Shown here one piece after another: positions 1-14,024 of a DNA stretch of 64,000 nt (its first letter is position 1; each line of letters begins with the position of its first letter). A model generated the notes under the pieces. That model saw only the letters and a program-made list of their open reading frames with translations, was not told the DNA's origin and ran no database searches. Source of the stretch: Acholoe squamosa (lineage: Eukaryota; Annelida; Polychaeta; Phyllodocida; Polynoidae). The stretch spans positions 78,216,570 through 78,280,569 of the forward strand of contig OX439046.1 of NCBI GenBank assembly GCA_949317995.1. The letters are read 5' to 3'. A program made the position numbers and the translations under genes.

Positions 1-697
1 TGATCTTTTTTTAATTCTTCAGAGATGCCAAGTGTTACAGAATGTTTAAAATTCCTGAGCTCCCAAGAATAAGTTTTCCTTTTACTATTCAATCAATTTG
101 TTTGGTAAAATACATTGGGTTACAATTACGTTTTTTTTTTCATGAATATATTTATCATGTGCCTGTATATGGGTGATTCCTTTGGGGGTCAGGGGCCAAA
201 CATGACAAACTCAGCATTACATTTTAAGACTTTATTTTATTGATAACCCTATATCTTGGCTGTATGAAAAGGTCCATTCAAGTCATTAACTCCCAGGATG
301 TCAGTTTTTATCACAGTTGCAGTAAAAAGGTATAATTTGTGTAATGCGCTTGATCGATATAACTTCTTATGCATAGAACTTCATCAATAATGTCTCTGTG
401 ATTATCATATTGCATGTCCAAACTTGTATAGTAGTTATGAATAAGTGTACCAAAAATTAGGACTGAGTCTTGAAAACTTTTGAAAATATAAGACATAACT
501 GTTTAAGAAAATTGAGATTTTTCAAAAATTTATAACACAAAACCTTAACTTTACTCTCACAAGCTTAATATGCATTGGGTATGCATGTAATTCAAGTTAT
601 TATGTCTTCATTGTCTATATTTTCTTAAACAATCATCATTCTTCCATTCCTACATTTTTTTTATGTGAGCAGCTGTCCAAAATTGGCCAAATAGCGA
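1..697. other. Non-coding AT-rich DNA, no feature seen
   Basis: No long open frame, RNA gene or repeat is apparent. The longest frame is about 60 codons with no recognisable protein character. Confidence 0.5.
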
Positions 698-1410
<713 letters not shown>

Positions 1411-1859
1411 CATGTACCCTCTTACAAATCTATATATGGGAGAAAGCTGCAGACACATGTTGACCCCCTGAAGGCCCGCCGGGATTAGTCACACTTGTCT
1501 GGAGTGACCCTGAATGGACACCCATTGCAGCTTTATGAGCTTTATGTTATAACTAAACCAGTCAATCTTATGTCTAGTTATACGCTACACTACATGAAGC
1601 CACTATAACTAATCATAGACCGACATGACATGTAGGTCTGTGAAATAACCTACCCCTTCTACCCCCATCATTAAAAGGCATAGAAGCCGTGTATCTAGTC
1701 CCTAAGTCCCCCTAGGCCTGCTACCTGTTCTGGCCCCTACTCCTCCGTCATTGAAAGGTCTAGAGCTGATGTCTATTGTCCCATATTATGGTGAATAAGG
1801 AGGTATACTTTTACTTAGTATTTGTAGAAGGGGAGTATCCTTGTAATGTGGTATAAAGC

Positions 1860-2015
1860 TCTATGGTAATCTCACACATTTACATGAGCTTTACCTGAGA
1901 TTACCAGATGGGGTAAACCCCTGGTAAAGGTAGAGGAAAGCTCAATGAGAATTACACATATTTACATAAGCCTTGATTGAGATTTACAGATGGGGTAAAC
2001 CCCTTGTAAATTAAG
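1860..2015. repeat. TTTAC-rich imperfect tandem repeat with short hairpin
   Basis: Two units of about 75 bp each contain a cacat(a)tttacat core followed by gatggggtaaaccc. The first unit contains the inverted pair ggtaatctca / tgagattacc, which could form a 10-bp stem. The following 200 bp stays rich in tttac and gtaaa words. No coding signal is visible; it could be a decayed minisatellite or the end of a transposon. Confidence 0.5.
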
Positions 2016-3114
2016 TGAAGCGTTGATCTTATTTACTTGGCATTTACACTACTTTTACACCTAAATTACAGACTTTGTAAATTTCTGTAGATAACAATGG
2101 ATGTAAATGCCGTGTAGAAATTAAGCTGTATCTTTACACAGAATCTGATTGAGTATTGAACACCATTACATGGCCTTTACCAAATGTAAATTTCAAAGTT
2201 TGTGCAGTGAAAAGGCAGAGTGAACCTCTCATTCTAGGGATTATCTGGGATCCAAAAGATTCAAATAAACTCTTAAGTTTAGAGTCTATCTAAATCTGAC
2301 ACTAAGCAGTCTTTCCAGCTTTCCAAGGACGAAGAAAAGAGATAATCCATGAATAATTTACGATGCCTCGGTATTTCCCAGACACAGTTACTTTTCTGAC
2401 AGTTCCCTGGAAGTGAAGCTTAACCCTGGAGGAAACCACATTTCAGCATTTCCCTCTCAGTCATCAATTATTCTTTAGTTGTATCTCAGATGAGCAATTG
2501 ATTTCACTGCATCAACGATCAGTTGATTTAGGCCTATGACAAATGCAGTTTTAATGAATAAAAAAGGAGCTATGAAAGGATTTCCTTTATAACAGAATGC
2601 AAAATTACTGATCTTAAAAAACACCTAAAGCTGACAATGTGTCGTGGTACAACAGTTCTATGGTATCAGTGCACGTCAGGTGTAGTTTCACTGCAGGGGA
2701 CGAACCATATAGAGAGGCACACTTCACATATTAACGCATGTACCAGTAAATGTCTCAAATAATAAAAGCTGACTGCTTAATTTAAAAGAGTATTGTGTTA
2801 ATTGAAATTGAGCAACCATCAATTAAACTAGATCTGTATTGCAAGTGGTTGGCAGCAGGAGATTGGTTAGAGGTTTCGGGCATTATTTAGTGTCAAGTCA
2901 TATTAGAATGTTAGACTGTAAATCTCTACCCACTTGCCTACCTACCTACCCAGTTACTTATTGGGAAGCCATGATAGGTGTAAAACCCACATGAAGTCCT
3001 GCCGGTAAATGACAGGGTTCAGTAATAATGGAGTAAAGTTGATACCCGGGACCAGTTGTACTTAGTCCTACACGGCTTGATTCCTGATGAGGTTACAAGT
3101 CTAATAATACACCC

Positions 3115-3283
3115 ATGGGCTTCCATAGCACACGTAAAAGGGTCTATTCTTCTCTTTCCTATCCCCTCAGATGTGTGTGGCACTGACACATTCCTGTGTG
3201 AAATTGTCGAGTGTAGTTCTCACCATGAATATGACCTTAGCTGTTGAAATGGCGTTAAACCTCTATTACTCACTCACTCACTC
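3115..3283 (+). mobile_element. SINE-like element with (CTCA)n tail, copy 1
   Basis: About 170 bp, starting atgggcttcc and ending in a run of ctca. It is flanked by near-identical 12-bp repeats, aataatacaccc (3,103-3,114) and aataatgcaccc (3,284-3,295), read as the target-site duplication. The same body occurs at 29,314-29,493 (minus) and 46,671-46,851 (plus). It is slightly shorter than the others, lacking about 12 bp around the gtgcacatatgcacgg stretch. No Pol III A or B box was recognised. The long target duplication and simple-repeat tail suggest mobilisation by a LINE machinery, which is an inference. Confidence 0.85.
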
Positions 3284-3482
3284 AATAATGCACCCTAAGG
3301 GATGAATGTTATGTAGATTGTATTCTTAAGAAGCGCAGAAATAGGACGGACAGGAATATTACAGGAAGGTGTAGATGATTATATGTAGAGAAGATGGAGA
3401 TGTGTCTCTGATTAATTAAGGTAGGAAACTGTCATGCCAATATTTATTGTGCTGGGGATAGCCATAGGAGTGAATGCCTACA

Positions 3483-6400
3483 ACATAGGCTGTGACAGAC
3501 CCAGTAGTACTGATAACTTATCTTGTATGACATAGGATGAGACAGACACAGTAGGACTGATTATCTTGTATGACATAGGGTGAGGCAGACACAGTAGTAC
3601 TGATTATCTTGTATGACATAGTGTGAGACAGACACAGTAGGACTGATTATCTTGTATGACATAGGGTTAGACAGACACAGTAGGACTGATTATCTTGTAT
3701 GACATAGGGTTAGACAGACACAGTAGGACTGATTATCTTGTATGACATAGGGTGAGGCAGACACAGTAGTACTGATTATCTTGTATGACATAGTGTGAGA
3801 CAGACACAGTAGGACTGATTATCTTGTATGACATAGGGTGAGACAGACACAGTAGGACTGATTATCTTATCTTGTATAACATAGTGTGAGACAAACACAG
3901 TAGGACTGATTATCTTGTATGACAAAGTGTGAGACAGACACAGTAGGACTGATTATCTTGTATGACATAGGGTGAGACAGACACAGTAGGACTGATTATC
4001 TTATCTTGTATGACATAGGGTGAGACAGACACAGTAGGACTTATTATCTTGTATGACATAGTGTGAGACAGACACAGTAGGACTGATTATCTTATCTTGT
4101 ATGACATAGGGTGAGACAGACACAGTAGGACTGATTATCTTGTATGACATAGGGTGAGGCAGACACAGTAGTACTGATTATCTTGTATGACATAGTGTGA
4201 GACAGACACAGTAGGACTGATTATCTTGTATGACATAGGGTTAGACAGACACAGTAGGACTGATTATCTTGTATGACATAGGGTTAGACAGACACAGTAG
4301 GACTGATTATCTTGTATGACATAGGGTGAGACAGACACAGTAGGACTGATTATCTTGTATGACATAGGGTGAGACAGACACAGTAGGACTGATTGTCTTG
4401 TATGACATAGTGTGAGACAGACACAGTACTACTGATTATCTTGTATGACATAGGGTGAGACAGACACAGTAGGACTGATTATCTTATCTTGTATGACACA
4501 GGGTGAGACAGACACAGTAGGACTGATTATCTTATCTTGTATGACACAGGGTGAGAAAGACACAGTAGGACTGATTATCTTATCTTGTATGACACAGGGT
4601 GAGACAGACACAGTAGGACTGATTATCTTATCTTGTATGACATAGGGTGAGACAGACACAGTAGGACTGATAACTTATCTTGTATGACATAGGGTTAGAC
4701 AGACACAGTAGGACTGATTATCTTGTATGACATAGGCTGAGACAGAACCAGTAGGACTGATTATCTTATCTTGTATGACATAGTGTGAGACAGACACAGT
4801 AGTACTTATAACTTATCTTGTATGACATAGGGTTAGACAGACACAGTAGGACTGATTATCTTGTATGACATAGGGTTAGTCAGACACAGTAGGACTGATT
4901 ATCTTGTATGACATAGGGTGAGACAGACACACTAGGACTTATTATCTTGTATGACAGTGTGAGACAGACACAGTAGTACAGCTTATCTTATCTTGTATGA
5001 CATAGGGTGAGACAGACATAGTAGGACTAATTGTCTTGTATGACATAGTGTGAGACAGATACAGTAGGACTTATTATCTTGTATGACATAGTGTGAGACA
5101 GACACAGTACGACTGATTATCTTGTATGACATAGTGTGAGACAGACACAGTAGTACTAATTATCTTGTATGACATAGGGTGAGGCAGACACAGTAGGACT
5201 GATTATCTTGTATGACATAGGGTGAGACAGACACAGTAGGACTGATTATCTTATCTTGTATGACATAGAGTGAGACAGACACAATAGGAATGATTATCTT
5301 GTCTTGTATAACATAGAGTGAGACAAACACAGTAGGACTGATTATCTTGTATGACATAGGGTGAGGCAGACACAGTAGGACTGATTATCTTGTATGACAT
5401 AGTGTGAGACAGACACAGTACTACTGATTATCTTGTATGACATAGGGTGAGATAGACACAGTAGGACTGATTATCTTGTATGACATAGGGTGAGACAGAC
5501 ACAGTAGGACTGATTATCTTATCTTGTATGACATAGTGTGAGACAGACACAGTAGGAGTGATTATCTTGTATGACATAGTGTGAGACAGACACAGTAGGA
5601 CTGATTATCTTGTATGACATAAGGTCAGACAGACGCAGTAGGACTGATTATCTTATCTTGTATGACATAGGGTGAGACAGACACAGTAGGACTGATTATC
5701 TTGTATGACATAGGGTGAGATAGACACAGTAGGACTGATTATCTTGTATGACATAGGGTGAGACAGACACAGTAGGACTGATTATCTTATCTTGTATGAC
5801 ATAGGGTGAGACAGACACAGTAGGACTGATTATCTTGTATGACATAGGGTGAGACAGACACAGTAGGACTGATTATCTTGTATGACATAGGGTGAGACAG
5901 ACACAGTAGGACTGATTATCTTATCTTGTATGACATAGTGTGAGACAGACACAGTAGGACTGATTATCTTGTATGATATAGGGTGAGACAGACGCAGTAG
6001 TACTGATTATCTTGTATGACATAGGGTGAGACAGACACAGTAGTATTGATTATCTTGTATGACATAGGGTGAGACAGACACAATAGGACTGATTATTTTA
6101 TCTTGTATAACATAGTGTGAGACAGACACAGTAGGACTGATTGTCTTATTTTGTATGACATAGGGTGAGACAGACACATAGGACTGATTATCTTGTATGA
6201 TATAGGGTGAGACAGACACAGTAGGACTGATTATCCTATCTTGTATGACATAGGGTGAGACAGACACATAGGACTGATTATCTTGTATGACATAGGGTGA
6301 GGCAGACACAGTAGGACTGATTATCTTATCTTGTATGACATAGGGTGAGACAGACACAGTAGGACTAATTATCTTGTATGATATAGGGTGAGACAGACAC

Positions 6401-7310
6401 AGTAGGACTGATTATCTTGTATGACATAGGGTGAGACAGACACAGTAGGACTGATTATCTTGTATGACATAGGGTGAGACAGACACAGTAGGACTGATTA
6501 TTTTGTATGACATAGGGTGAGACTGACACAGTAGGACTGATTATCTTGTATGACAAAGTGTGAGACAGACACAGTAGGACTAATTATCTTGTATGACATA
6601 GGGTGAGACAGACACAGTAGTACTGATTATCTTATCTTGTATGACATAGGGTGAGGCAGACACAGTAGGACTGATTATCTTATCTTGTATAACATAGGGT
6701 GAGGCAGACACAGTAGGACTGATTATCTTATCTCAAGAGACTGAACATCTTACAACTTACATTCAACAGGACAAACCTAGTCACGGTAGGTGGGGAGGAA
6801 GGAAATAACCTTTTTCTAATCAATCATATCTGTTACTGATTATCAGTAGGACTGATTATCTTGTATGACATAGGGTGAGACAGACACAGTAGGACTGATT
6901 ATCTTATCTTGTATGACATAGGGTGAGACAGACACAGTAGGACTGATTATCTTGTATGACATAGGGTGAGGCAGACACAGTAGGACTGATTATCTTGTAT
7001 GACATAGGGTGAGACAGACACAGTAGGACTGATTATCTTGTATGACATAGGGTGAGGCAGACACAGTAGGACTGATTATCTTGTATGACATAGGGTGAGA
7101 CAGACACAGTAGGACTGATTATCTTGTATGACATAGGGTGAGACAGACACAGTAGTACTAATTATCTTATCTTGTATGACATAGGGTGAGATAGACACAG
7201 TAGGACTGATTATCTTGTATGACATAGGGTGAGACAGACACAGTAGGACTGATTATCTTATCTTGTATGACATAGGGTGAGACAGACACAGTAGGACTGA
7301 TTATCTTATC
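3483..7310. repeat. 43/48-bp minisatellite array, roughly 80 units
   Basis: The basic unit is ctgattatcttgtatgacat followed by agggtgagacagacacagtagga (43 bp). A common variant has tatct duplicated, giving 48 bp. Because 48 is a multiple of three, runs of that variant create minus-strand frames of a 16-residue repeat, which are judged non-coding. The array is interrupted at about 6,732-6,845 by a copy of its own right flank, then resumes. The same unit forms the array at 58,616-61,162. Confidence 0.97.
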
Positions 7311-7997
7311 TCAAGAGACTGAACATCTTACAACTTACATTCAAAAGGACAAACCTAGTCAGGGTAGGTGGGGAGGAAGGAAATAACCTTTTTCTAATCA
7401 ATCATATCTGTTACTGCCACAGAATGGTGTAAAGGTTCGTTTCACCATCTAATTACACAGAGGTGCTAAACTATAATGTGAGCCCTGCTCCTGTTACTCT
7501 GAACCTATCATGTACCTGCTCTATTTACCTTCTCACTGATACCTTCTCTGTGTTGTTACTAATTGAATACGGGTTGGGATATCAGAGGACATGGTGGGTC
7601 TGTTAACTTCATCTTAATTTATGTTGGTAATTAACATCACTCCATGTTACAACATACATCAGGGGCTAAATGTTCACAACATTTAGGTCAAATTATTAAG
7701 GTTTTGCCCCAAACAATTCTCAAAATAATTTCAAAATGACAACCATTACTTATTGGTGTTGTTTTACAACTACAGTGATGAGACAGAGGCAGCGATAACC
7801 AGGAGCTGTGATGGATCATGGAGGGGGCAGTAGATGGACTGGTGGTGGAGTCTCAGAGGAAAGAATGGACTAAGGGATAATGGTGACAGAAGTGTCCATC
7901 CACTTGGGATTTGGAGGAGAGGGGCCCATATCTAATTAATGCCTAGCCTGAGGGACGGCCGGGAGTCACCGGTATATAAATAGAACAACTGGGCGGC
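7311..7997 (+). other. Non-coding single-copy flank of the array
   Basis: This block recurs at 57,880-58,560 and in part at 61,170-61,380. It contains no frame above background. No gene or RNA was seen. Confidence 0.6.
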
Positions 7998-8236
7998 ACC
8001 TTGTGTCTATGAATAGAACAGCTGGCTAGCACCCTGTGTCTATAAATAAAACAGCTGGGTAGCACCTTTTGTCTATAAATAGAACAGCTGGGCAGCACAT
8101 GTTGTCTATAAATAGATCAGCTGGGCAGCACATGTTGTCTATAAATAGATCAGCTTGGTGGCACCTTGTGTCTATAAATAGAACAGCTTGGCAGCACCTT
8201 TTATCTATAAATAGATCAGTTTGGTGGCACCTGTAT
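7998..8236 (+). repeat. 33-bp minisatellite containing TATAAATAG, about 7 units
   Basis: The unit is close to tctataaatagaacagctgg plus gcagcaccttgtg, with start points at 8,041, 8,074, 8,107 and so on. A shorter version lies in the duplicate at 58,530-58,615. Frames of 77 and 101 codons over it arise because 33 is a multiple of three. Confidence 0.9.
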
Positions 8237-8794
8237 ACTTGTTTACAGCCATTGATGGGCTGGCATTGTCTGGCATTGACTGGTCCCCATCCCCAAATGT
8301 AGACAGGCTGCTTTTGTCTGGGGCAAATCAACCTTGAACCAATACATGACCGGATTTATCATTATATATATTATTCATAATTGGACGTGAAATGGGATTT
8401 GTGTTTTGCTGGTTGATAGTAATTAAGACATTTCTCATTTAAACTAATATGTAAAAGACTTCATTGTGTCAACCATTAATATGCAGTAAAACATATTACA
8501 ATGATGTATATGCCAGCTGTTACAACATGTGGATTAAATCCTCATACTGAAGTCAACGCTATAGGTGAACAGTTAGAAACATAGAGCAGGAATAAATTAT
8601 CACAGAATGAATGTGGCCCGATGAGTTTTCATAGAAAGCTCCTTTTGGACGTTGAATGAATCTTGCTTTAGAACGCAATAATTATGAGAATTTTTCATGA
8701 CTTTATTGGATGTTTATGGTTGTAACGTTGTGAGGCATCATGTTGTCTTTGAAAGGTCTAAAACAGGAAATAAAAGACTTCAGCAACTCAGTAT

Positions 8795-8898
8795 GCTGTC
8801 ATACATGTAAAATAAGGTATAACTGTTGGGTCCCAGTCCCACCTGCTGTCACACATGTAAAATGAGGTATAACTGATGGGTCCCAGTCCCACCTGCTG
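8795..8898 (+). repeat. Tandem pair of about 52 bp
   Basis: Two units around acatgtaaaataaggtataa and gggtcccagtcccacctgct follow one another with few differences. A single related unit is at 61,600-61,660 in the other duplication copy. Confidence 0.8.
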
Positions 8899-8905
8899 CC
8901 GTCAA

Positions 8906-9435
8906 TAAAACACTTGAGCAGTGAGACTTGATCCTATTGTTACAAACTGGCAATGCCTCATTCATCAGTCAGCTTGACTATAGTACCTGCCACTTCTATC
9001 CACTATTCAGCCTCACCTTTCATGTCAACATTCCTGATAAGGCAGCAATGGTAGGAGTATTTAAGGTGGCATTGTGAGGGAAAAGCAGCCAGCTGAGTGG
9101 CAGCATATAACCAGCCTTTAGCCTACCTAACCCAGTCTCCCAGTGGCTAATCAGACACTTTCAATTCGTGTAATGAATTATCATAATTTAGATGCAAAAT
9201 AAAGAAGAATTAATTGGTAAATTAATCTGCTGGAGAAAAAAAGCATGTCAAATCTAGATAGGAGCATCAGTATTTTGTAGCCATTATCATCATATAGATA
9301 TATTGTATTACCATTCACCTTGATGTCTGGCCTGCTCTGTCTGTAAGAATGTCCCAGACTGTTGCCAATGATAATACACAAAACATTGAGATGTTTATAA
9401 ATGAATGATTGGGAAACTAACAAGATAGAGGTAGG

Positions 9436-9504
<69 letters not shown>

Positions 9505-10194
9505 TCCTAATGTTTGAACATGAAATAATACCAAAACCATTTAAACAACATTTTTTAAAAAAAAAATAAATAAGAATAAGTTGGTTAAGGCAATCATGAA
9601 CCTCGATAATGATAACAGTGATAAATATCACTAAAATCTATACTCCTTTAAAATATACCATTAAAGATTGTTTAGAAAGACACTTTTGCAGAAAGGTAAT
9701 GAATGATTCTGTGAATAGATGGACATCACAAAGAAAAGAAGTACTCCATGAAAAAGACAATTGATTTAGAAAGCCATTAGGATAGTCATTTTTCAGAATT
9801 GTCCAATTAAGGCCATGTACGTGAAAATAAGCTGCACAGGGTAAGGCCTGAAGCTGATTATCTGCCACCTTTTAACGAGGGATTTTATGGTGACTTCAAA
9901 TTGTTAAATCTTCATTGCCATGCTCATGGATTAGGCAATGTTGTAAGAAAAAAATCTTTGTACTCTGAATAACCCCGGCCTACTGCATTAAAACTGCAAA
10001 TAGTGTCTGCTGAATATTATGATTAGAGGGAATGGTTTGTAACATTGAACTGAACAATCTAATCGGGGAAACATGCTTTCAGCACGCATATATGGTGTTC
10101 TTTATAATATCTGCTGTGGGTGTCATTTAGTTCACTAACCCTAGTTTACCTTTGTATGTGTCTGGCTGACTGTGGGTGTTATTTATGTAACCTT
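8906..10194. other. Non-coding DNA with a (TA)n tract
   Basis: A pure TA tract of about 32 units is at 9,438-9,501. Frames of up to 119 codons through it owe their length to the TA repeat and show no domain. Nothing else was recognised. Confidence 0.55.
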
Positions 10195-10866
10195 GTTGTA
10201 TGTATATGTTGTTATCTAGTTCACTAAATCTACCCCTTGTTGTATGTTTATGTTGTTATCTAGTTCACTAAATCTACATTGTTGTATGTTTATGTTGTTA
10301 TCTATTTCACTGATCCTACCTTCTTGTATGTTTATATTGTTATTTATGTGTCACTAATCTTACCTTGTTGTATGTTATTTATGTGTCACTAATCTTACCT
10401 TGTTGTATGTTATTTATGTCTCACTAATCTTACCTTCTTATATGTTATTTATGTGTCACTAATCTTACCTTGTTGTATGTTATTTATGTGTCACTAATCT
10501 TACCTTGTTGTATGTTATTTATGTGTCACTAATTGTACCTTCTTATATGTTATTTATGTGACACTAATCTTACCTTGTTGTATGTTATTTATGTGTCACT
10601 AATTGTACCTTCTTATATGTTATTTATGTGACACTAATCTTACCTTGTTGTATGTTATTTATGTGTCACTAATTGTACCTTCTTATATGTTATTTATGTG
10701 ACACTAATCGTACCTTCTTATATGTTATTTATGTGTCACTAATCTTACCTTGTTGTATGTTATTTATGTGTCACTAATCTTACCTTGTTGTATGTTATTT
10801 ATGTGTCACTAATCTTACCTTCTTGTATGTTATATATGTGTCACTAATCTTACCTTCTTGTATGTT
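10195..10866. repeat. 35-bp minisatellite array, about 17 units
   Basis: The unit is close to tgttatttatgtgtcactaa followed by tcttaccttgttgta. The first units (10,195-10,370) are more diverged, with ttcactaaatctac. Two unit variants, ending in cttgttgta or cttcttata, alternate in the middle, suggesting duplication of unit pairs. Confidence 0.92.
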
Positions 10867-13438
10867 TCCAGGTGAGTACCTTTTCTGACTGCATGCTACA
10901 TGTTGGTAAGTTACATACTCATACATCAAAGGTCCATGATATTGTGCCTTGTCCAGGAGTAAGGAGTAGATAAACAGTTCATACAATGGTACACCTAGAA
11001 GGAGTTAGAGTAATTAGGGCACGGGAAGAACAGACCTAACAGCTCATTCACTTTTAATGTCCAGAATAAGGGGAATAACATGATGGTGGTAGAAGAACGG
11101 ATCTACAGTTAGTTCAGATTGGTGTAAATGAGGCCAGGTCAGTAGAGGAGGTGAGCAGCTCACAGATAGCTGCTCATCACACTGCTATGTGTGTCTGGGG
11201 GTGAGTGGGGCATCAAAGGACGGCAGCCACTGTCACTAACCTACCTACCTACCTACCTACCTACCTGGTAGCATCACCCTTACAACCCAGTGATCAACCG
11301 TCCTGGTGGACTGTCCTTTGTTAAGTGAGTGGCTGGTAAAAGTGGCACGAAGGGTAGCATTCCTCTGTTTGTGTCTGATACAGTGGTGCACAATAAGGCT
11401 GGACACAGACATCCACACTCAGTCACTGAGAGGGTCATTAATGTTTACTCAAAGCAGCCTATGAGTTAGTATATTGCCTACAGAATAGTGAACACCCTGT
11501 AACCACTCCCTACACAAGCTACACTGTACAGACAGGCCTTGCAGGTCGGTTCTCACTGGTAGGGTTAAAACTTACTTCATCACTACTGTATGGGCCCCAC
11601 TGATGTAGGGGTCTAACTGCTCCCCTGGGGCACACTGAGCTAGGTACAAGGACACGGCCTTATAAAGTATGAAGATTGACGCTCTAAGTTATCATGAGGT
11701 ACTTGCAGCTCTAGGTCTCAACAAGAGACGGGTCCTGAAGCTTATGAGATTCACATTCAGTTACATCTGATTGGCTGGAATGGATTGGTATTGGCTAATA
11801 GAGATAGATATTGTACAGCCAATACTTGATCCAATGTTCTACGGGAGACAGAGTTAAACACATAAACAAAGCACTGTACTTTAGGCACTCTACACACCAA
11901 TATAGCCTTTGTACTGACCTAACTTTTCTGACTAATTTAGAAAATAATTTAATGTCAGAAAATCACAAAAAACCTTAGTTTGCTTCTTTTCCATTGGTTC
12001 CCAAACCTATCGAAGGGCCAATATAACCAGCCTTAATTTAGCCACAGAACACAAATGTACCATTAAGCATTGTTTGAGTGATATCATCCTACTCATGTTA
12101 CTATGGTTACTGTAGCTGGTTACCAAATATTCAGGGTATCAGTGCCACTAAATGGCACTGGCACTAACAGGTCATTACCCTACGTGAATCACTGTTAGTA
12201 CCACTGGTGGCTGGATTGACAACCTCTATGCTACTGGTCTTCTTGGAAATGTGCATGGTCCCATCTATATGCCATAAGGAACTTAGGGGTCTCTGGAGGC
12301 ACAGCCCAGGTGTTAAATGGTTTATATGCAGACTAGTTACAGACAGCATGAATGATAGTTTATGTCATGTTATGTTAGTCTGGCCATCAAGGTAAACAGA
12401 TGTCTATAAGTCTTCATGTGTTGCCTGCCATTTCAAGGAATCTCCATTTTCAAGACCTCTCCATTCTTTTTTTATTCTGAAAGGTATAAGGCTTAGGAAC
12501 CGAACAGCAGTGTTAAGGCATGCCCTCTAGTCCTCCCCCGGTCACCTTTGTGTCTGAGTATCACAATATCACATTGTGTCTGACTGTCACAAGGTCACCT
12601 CACCTACTTTATACGCCTGACTATCTACCTAAGTCCATATGGGACAAACGTTTTGCTGGTGATAATATGAGTACATTGTCAGGGAGTACATTGTTATGAA
12701 GGCGCACAGACATGAGTATTCCATCCATGTAGCACATCTGCTTAGAGACACAAGTGATAAGTATTTTTGTTTAAACTAAATGCTCTTTTATTCCAGTGGA
12801 AAAACACTTTGTCCAATATGGGCCTAGAGTGTCACCTTGTTGGATAGAGGGCAGGATGTGGGTGCGGAAATATCAGTTTAATATCAGCTAAATGTCAGGG
12901 ACTGTTAGACACCCTTGTACTGTCAATAGCACACGGACACATGAGACCATGGGACCAGGCAAAGTCAGGTTTCTTACCTTTATCATCAATGCTGCATCTA
13001 GTCAAAACAAGTGCAGATCAATGAGTCAAAAATGGGCCGGGAGTGTGTCTCAATTAGGGAAATAGTTGTGTGTGTCTGCGCAGCGTGCAGTCTGTGAATT
13101 ACAAGTTAGTAACACACTCCATTGTTGTTTTATCATTTTGCTTGATTTTTAACATCAAAGTGGCAAAAAAAAAGGATGTTTGGCTTAATAAACACACATG
13201 CTCTAACAATCACACATGTTGTTGTGTAACTTGATGACAAAATTCTATTTGAGGACAAAATTTTAATGCAGATACATGAACCTTTGCTTGATATGATAGA
13301 ACATTGAATCACTTTTTCTGATCTCTGATTGGCCCGCTAAGCCCTGGTCCCCAGACCTGCCAGAATTGGACATTACCACACAAAGTATCTGGAATCAAAG
13401 ATGTTCCACAGAGGGCCTTGAGTGGAGACTTTCTCTAA
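10867..13438. other. Non-coding DNA, no gene seen
   Basis: A short (CTAC)n tract lies at 11,240-11,270. Overlapping frames of about 60 codons near 12,164-12,395 are on opposite strands and look random. No exon, RNA gene or transposon was recognised in this 2.6 kb. Confidence 0.5.
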
Positions 13439-14024
13439 AGGCCAAATCCCACAATGTGAAAATGGTCGGGAAATCATTGTGAAATAGGATATGTGGGTGC
13501 TAAGCCGATATAGGGGTGGTAATATCGTCTAGGTGAGACCTATAAAGGCTAAGAATCCCTGTCAAAGTGCTGGTATTTAGGGAGTATAGTACATCAAAAG
13601 TTTTTGATATATTCTTCACAAAGGGCTTAAAATCCCTGTGATTTAGAGGAAAACAACAGTTTCTAGGAAATCAGAAGAGTGTGTCTCTGATAAATCAGGA
13701 GCCAAGTACCACATACTACAGTCATAATGGGGTTCTGCTTGTGATTTATGCAAGCTACATTTGTTTATACTATGCAGGAGACCATTGCAAACCACAGAAA
13801 ATAGTCATGTGATTTTAATATCTGTGAATCATTCTAGCAACTCATCTGTGCAGTAATGAAAATCACAGAGATTCCCCTGCTACTATAAGCTATAGTCGGA
13901 TTTGGAGTGGTAAGAAGTGCAGTGAGTACCCTTGTGATTTAAGTAATTGGCAAGAGTCCAATGTTTCCGATATCCAGAATCACAGACATTACAGACCCAT
14001 TTTTCACGTAGTGGGATTTGGCCT
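13439..14024 (+). mobile_element. MITE, copy 1 (PIF/Harbinger-like)
   Basis: The 586-bp element begins aggccaaatcccac and ends gtgggatttggcct. These ends form inverted repeats of about 27 bp with a few mismatches. It is flanked by TAA on both sides (13,436-13,438 and 14,025-14,027). A second copy of the same sequence lies in opposite orientation at 43,566-44,185. It has no coding capacity. A 3-bp A/T target duplication with GGCC-type ends fits non-autonomous PIF/Harbinger elements; that family assignment is an inference. Confidence 0.85.

Larger units (their letters stand above)
2395..8905 (+). repeat. Segmental duplication, copy A
   Basis: Single-copy blocks recur in the same order and orientation at 48,740-61,687. 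Examples: ccctggaagtgaagctta (2,410; 48,950), the block with ggtatcagtgcac (2,660; 55,325), cttattgggaagc (2,957; 56,158), gtaggaaactgtcatgc (3,421; 57,700) and aatcaatcatatctgttact (7,395; 57,958; 61,227). By eye the blocks are roughly 80-90% identical with many indels. Tandem arrays inside the blocks differ greatly in length. No coding content was found. Confidence 0.85.

Noticed and set aside
4429-6357. Minus-strand frames of repeated VIQDKIISPTVSVSPY
   Set aside because: They follow the 48-bp unit variant and break whenever a 43-bp unit occurs; no start, conservation or domain.
9181-9631. Frames of 78-119 codons around the TA tract
   Set aside because: Their length comes from the IYIYIY translation of the microsatellite; flanking residues show no domain and two frames overlap.
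12164-12395. Possible host exon
   Set aside because: Two opposite-strand frames of about 60 codons overlap; neither has flanking splice signals or recognisable protein similarity.
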